From the NCBI GenBank assembly GCA_007258455.2, contig VDFB02262731.1, positions 248,001 to 312,000 of the forward strand: a stretch of DNA of 64,000 nucleotides. Reading direction: 5' to 3'. Within the stretch, counting starts at the first letter, position 1, and each line of letters opens with the position of its first letter. The notes beneath the pieces are model-generated. The model did no database searches, had not been told where the DNA came from, and saw nothing but the letters and a program-made list of their open reading frames with translations. Source of the DNA: Sequoia sempervirens. Taxonomy: Eukaryota; Streptophyta; Pinopsida; Cupressales; Cupressaceae. Shown piece by piece: positions 60,728-64,000 of this stretch. The translations under genes and the position numbers were made by a program.

Positions 60728-60991
60728 TAACATTGTTTTTTTTTTTAGTGCCATAGATAAATTTGGGGGTGTTCTATTTTTCAAATGAATGCATATAAGA
60801 AATGTTGCAAATTTTCATTTCAGTAACAAATAATATTGTTGGTTGTTTCGATGCCATAAATAAATTTGGGGTTCTCTTTTTCATAGGTTCTGCATGTAAG
60901 CAATTCTATATACATATGCACACACATATACATATATGTATATGTATATATACACACACATATACATATATGTATATGTATATATACACAC

Positions 60992-61042
<51 letters not shown>

Positions 61043-61046
61043 CATA
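60605..61046. repeat. Two further ATACAT/ACACAT microsatellites
   Basis: Runs lie at 60605-60730 and 60905-61046, each next to the same unique motif (AAGCAATTCTATATACATAT), so the microsatellite is part of a repeated unit. Confidence 0.9.
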
Positions 61047-61188
61047 GGTTGTCTTTTTCATTGGTTCTGCTTCATCAATTCATAAATATGTATCTATATG
61101 CTATAGAAATATGTTTTTTTGTTCTTCAATTTAGTCATATAAATATGGTTGTTTTGTTAATGTATACCATAGAAAATTGGATGCACAA

Positions 61189-61206
61189 GTTTCGGCTCCT
61201 CTCCCC
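61189..61206 (-). repeat. Right terminal inverted repeat of the DNA transposon
   Basis: GTTTCGGCTCCTCTCCCC followed by TA (61207-61208). Its complement matches the left end at 16 of 18 positions. Confidence 0.5.
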
Positions 61207-61244
61207 TATAGAGTCATGTCTATTGTTGCATTTAGTAATGAATT

Positions 61245-62470
61245 AGGGAGACTTGATTTTATGAATGCTCTTCCGATGGAAACCTATGCTGTATGGGTCC
61301 ACAATTCCATTTGAATTGTAAAGTGTTGCATAGGAACCATTGAAAGCCTTCAAAAAACCAAGTCCCCTAAGTGATTCAAATACCTATGCAAATAGACAAT
61401 GTGAAAGCGATGTGCATTAAACACGACTGTACATAAGAATAACATTGAGTATTTGATGAACACATAATAGTTGCAAGACTGAATTGATGCAAAAGAGAAC
61501 ACATATAAATACATCAATGGCACTTAAGAGAGCTACAATAGTTGTATGATTGAATTGATGTAGTAGAACCTATTAAAAAGATAACACCCCCAAATTAATC
61601 AAAGACACCTAAGAAAAGGGAACACCCTTGCAATTCATCAAAGGCACCTAAAAATGATACAATTGTTGCAAGGTTGAATTGGTGAAGCATAACCTATAAA
61701 AAATAGGACACCCCTATATGTGTCAATGGAAACTAAGAAAGCTAAAATAGTTGCATGATTGAATTGATGTAGCAGAACCTATTAAAAAGATAACACCCCC
61801 AAATTAATCAAAGGCACCTAAAAATGATACAATAGTTGTAGGGCTGAATTGGTGAAGCATAACTTGCAAAAAATAGAAAACACCTCCATTTGTGTCAATG
61901 GCACCTATGAAAGCTACAATAGTTGCATGATTGAATTGATGTAGCAGAACCTATTAAAAAGATAACATCCCAAAATTAATCAAAGCACCTAAAAAATAGA
62001 ACACCCTTGCAATTAATCAAAGGCACCTAAAATTAAAAATTGTTGTAGGGCTGATTTGATGAAGCATAACCTATAAAATAAGAGAACACCTAAGAAAGCT
62101 AGAATAGTTGCATGATTGAATTGATGTAGCAAAACATATTAAATAGATAACAACCCAAAATTAATATATGTATACTTAAAACAGATAACCTATGCAAAAG
62201 AGAACCCCCCCAAATTAATTGAATAGTAGACCTTGATGTTGGAACCATCAAAATAATTATAACTTCCATCCATAAAAATATTAAAAATAATTTGTAGTGT
62301 GAAAGTTTGTGCAACTGTTACAAGATATAATGGTTTAGGGAGATTGATTTTCCCAAGGCCTTTGTAATGGTAATCTATGTTGCACTTGTCCAAAATTGGA
62401 CCTTTCAATTGTGAAGTGCTACATAGGCAACCATACAAGGCCTTCAGAAAACTAAGTCCCCTAAATACAT
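61245..62470. repeat. Direct repeat, about 135 bp copies at 61245-61380 and 62335-62470
   Basis: Both copies carry GGGAGA, CTATG(C/T)TG, AATTCCATTTGAATTGT or CCTTTCAATTGTG, AAGTG(T/C)T(G/A)CATAGG and AAGTCCCCTAA. The stretch between them holds about five complement-orientation units of the inverted repeat block. Confidence 0.5.
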
Positions 62471-62479
62471 GTTGTAACC

Positions 62480-63010
62480 AAGTTTTACTGCTGATTATTG
62501 TGCTATGGTAATACATGTGAATACTTGAAGGTTTTCATGGCTATTTGAATTGGGAATTATTTGAATCTGATTGATGGTTGCTTGGTGAATCTGATTGATT
62601 TCAACCATTAATTCTTTAGTTGATTAGTTTGGTATATTGTTTGCAATTATTTGCATAATTTTGTTTTTAATAATGGCTTCCTTACAACTTGTAAAAATGG
62701 ATGTAGATGGGATTTTCGAGTTTTCTATGACAACGTGCACACCCTACTTGGTGAGATGGGATAGACACATGCTAATATGTGTTGTAGGTGTCATGTTTGG
62801 TGAGACAGGTAGATGCATTTTCTTGTTGGTTTGCTTGTGCTATGGTGGGAAACATGGTTGTAATGGGTTCACTATTCGGTTGAAGATGGGTGAGATGGGT
62901 CTGAATTTTGTTGATTTGGAACCTTGTTTACATTGTGTAGTTGTGATAAATATGAAAGTGATGCCTACATTGGTGCGACAAAATCTCAATCTAAGTTCAG
63001 GTGCACATCA
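62480..63010. other. Spacer with one unrecognised 127-codon frame
   Basis: The frame 62637-63020 (plus) is hydrophobic at the start (MFAIICIILFLIM) and Gly/Cys/Met-rich later. No family is recognised, and it lies inside the repeat block, so it is probably a chance ORF. Confidence 0.25.
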
Positions 63011-63084
63011 TATAAAGTAGAGGACACCCCCAAATTAATCAATGGCACCTATAAAAGATACAATTGTTGTAGGTATGAATTGAT

Positions 63085-63338
63085 GAAGCATGCACATACA
63101 TATACACATACACATATACATATACATAGACATAAGTGAATTAAACATGACTGTAGAGAAGTATATTAAGGGGCAATGAGTGATTAATGCGACACATTGG
63201 AGTGTTAGGGTGGTTGAGTGAGAGAAGTAGACGTGGCAAGGTAGTCCACTGAAGACCTCTTCACACATCTATACACATTTACATATACACATACACATTT
63301 ACATATACATATACATACAAGTAGACATACACGTAGAC

Positions 63339-63369
<31 letters not shown>

Positions 63370-63413
63370 TACATCACATACACATACACATACGCATACG
63401 CATACGCATACGC

Positions 63414-63444
<31 letters not shown>

Positions 63445-63452
63445 TACATAGT
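63085..63452. repeat. (ACATAC)n / (ATACGC)n microsatellites
   Basis: Runs lie at 63085-63132 and 63265-63452, including a GCATAC variant block at about 63390-63415. Confidence 0.95.
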
Positions 63453-64000
63453 GTAGAACCCTAATCCTAATACCTACAAAACACAATAAACAAACACATA
63501 GTTAGATCAAATGCAAGCGAGAATCAAGATTCCCCATGAAATCCATTAGCAATGCTCAAAATAGGAAACAAGAATGAAGAACACAATGAAAAATCAATGA
63601 AATCCTAATTAAGCAAGCAAACTCTTGATCCCATGGGGGAATTGGTGCCAATTTGAGGTGAAAATTAGTCCTTTCCTAACTCCAATGATGAAATGTTGAT
63701 GAGTGATGAAGGTTGATCCACTTTGTTGAAGATTCAAGTGTGCTCCATGATGAAAAATCTGGATAACCTAGCTATAACTTGATAAGATGGATGAAAATGA
63801 TAATGCTTGAAGATGAAATTGAGTGTAATAAGTTTGCTCAAATTGTGAATGATCAAAATGAGGAGAGAAACCTCTTATTTATAGAAAGACAAGATGGAGA
63901 AATTACCAAAATGAAGCAATGTGGGCTAACTTTCAAACAATGGCCAAATGCCACTTGTCAAGATGTGAATGGGCAAAGGATGTGCACATTTTGATGAATG
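63453..64000. other. Unassigned sequence at the window end
   Basis: A 71-codon frame (63779-63994) gives no recognisable protein. No LTR end or RNA gene was seen. Confidence 0.4.

Larger units (their letters stand above)
40241..61206 (+). mobile_element. Pogo/CENPB-type DNA transposon carrying a nested LTR retrotransposon
   Basis: The left end is GGGGAGAGGAGTCGATAC (40241-40258) and the right end GTTTCGGCTCCTCTCCCC (61189-61206). As inverted repeats they match at 16 of 18 positions, and each is flanked by TA, the target site of pogo/Tc1-mariner elements. The transposase (42688-43042 plus 56562-58790) is in plus orientation between them. Without element B the transposon would be about 7.4 kb. 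A weak point is that the sequence right of 61208 is not the continuation of the element A LTR seen on the left, so the right end or its flank has been rearranged. Confidence 0.55.
59290..63255. repeat. Large imperfect inverted repeat filled with microsatellites
   Basis: The left outer part (59290-59390, CTTGCCACATCTACTTCTCT onwards) matches the complement of 63135-63240. Inner units on the left (60340-60430, 60480-60600, 60730-60900, 61040-61080), with TAGGTGCCA, TTAATTTGGGGGTGTT and CATAGGTTCTGC or GTTGCTTCAT, match complement-orientation units on the right (61480-62220, 63010-63085; GAAGCA/GTAGCAGAACCTAT, ACACCCCCAAATTAATCAA, GGCACCTA). The arms are diverged and differ in length. The 3' terminal inverted repeat lies between them. 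Confidence 0.6.

Noticed and set aside
61209..61300. Continuation of the element A LTR to the right of the DNA transposon
   Set aside because: The expected sequence (ATTATCCTTTTCCCTCACCC) is not there. The flank reads TAGAGTCATGTCTATTG instead, so a clean single insertion cannot be claimed.

Overview
The window looks like repeat-rich, gene-poor nuclear DNA from a plant with a large genome. Degraded Ty3/gypsy LTR retrotransposons, a plant-mobile-domain pseudogene, AT-rich spacers and long ACATAT/ATACAC microsatellites would fit a gymnosperm such as a conifer. The species cannot be named from sequence alone. I see no intact host gene, no rRNA or tRNA gene, and nothing bacterial. All clear coding homology belongs to transposable elements, and every copy is broken.

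Left contig (1-38398). Positions 1-2473 are AT-rich spacer. Element A (2474-16475) is a gag-only LTR retrotransposon with a 1.27 kb 5' LTR, a primer binding site, a Gln-rich gag and no visible reverse transcriptase or integrase. In its 3' half it carries a plant-mobile-domain (PMD) pseudogene in antisense. A good polypurine tract precedes its 3' LTR, which is cut off after 339 bp where a pogo/CENPB-type DNA transposon begins (TA, then a GGGGAGAGGAG inverted terminus). That transposon holds a small ORF, two minisatellites and the N-terminal HTH part of a transposase. At 19278 the transposase is interrupted by element B, a 13.5 kb Ty3/gypsy element with domain order gag, protease, archaeal-type RNase H, reverse transcriptase, gypsy RNase H, integrase. 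Element B ends at 32797, next to the integrase tail of another gypsy element (C). The rest, to 38398, is unassigned.

A gap of 100 N (38399-38498) follows. The right contig starts inside sequence already seen: 38499-44746 repeats 14734-20981 at an offset of 23765, and 45730-47382 repeats 21987-23639 at an offset of 23743. I saw no mismatch in either block. Between and after these blocks the copies differ by roughly 10 percent.

In the right contig the nesting is coherent: truncated LTR of A, then DNA transposon, then element B (43043-56561), then the remainder of the transposase (56562-58790). The 5-bp target site is GGTCC on the left and GGTCT on the right of element B. The left contig has the same left flank but an unrelated right flank, so it joins the left half of one insertion to the right half of another. 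That points to a chimeric or duplicated assembly, or less likely a real ectopic recombination.

The last part (59290-63255) is a large imperfect inverted repeat loaded with microsatellites, centred near a matching 3' terminal inverted repeat at 61189-61206. The points most worth following are the RNase H arrangement of element B, a variant zinc knuckle, a pair of tandem hairpins with covarying stems, stop codons arising mainly as CAG to TAG, and the antisense PMD cargo in element A.
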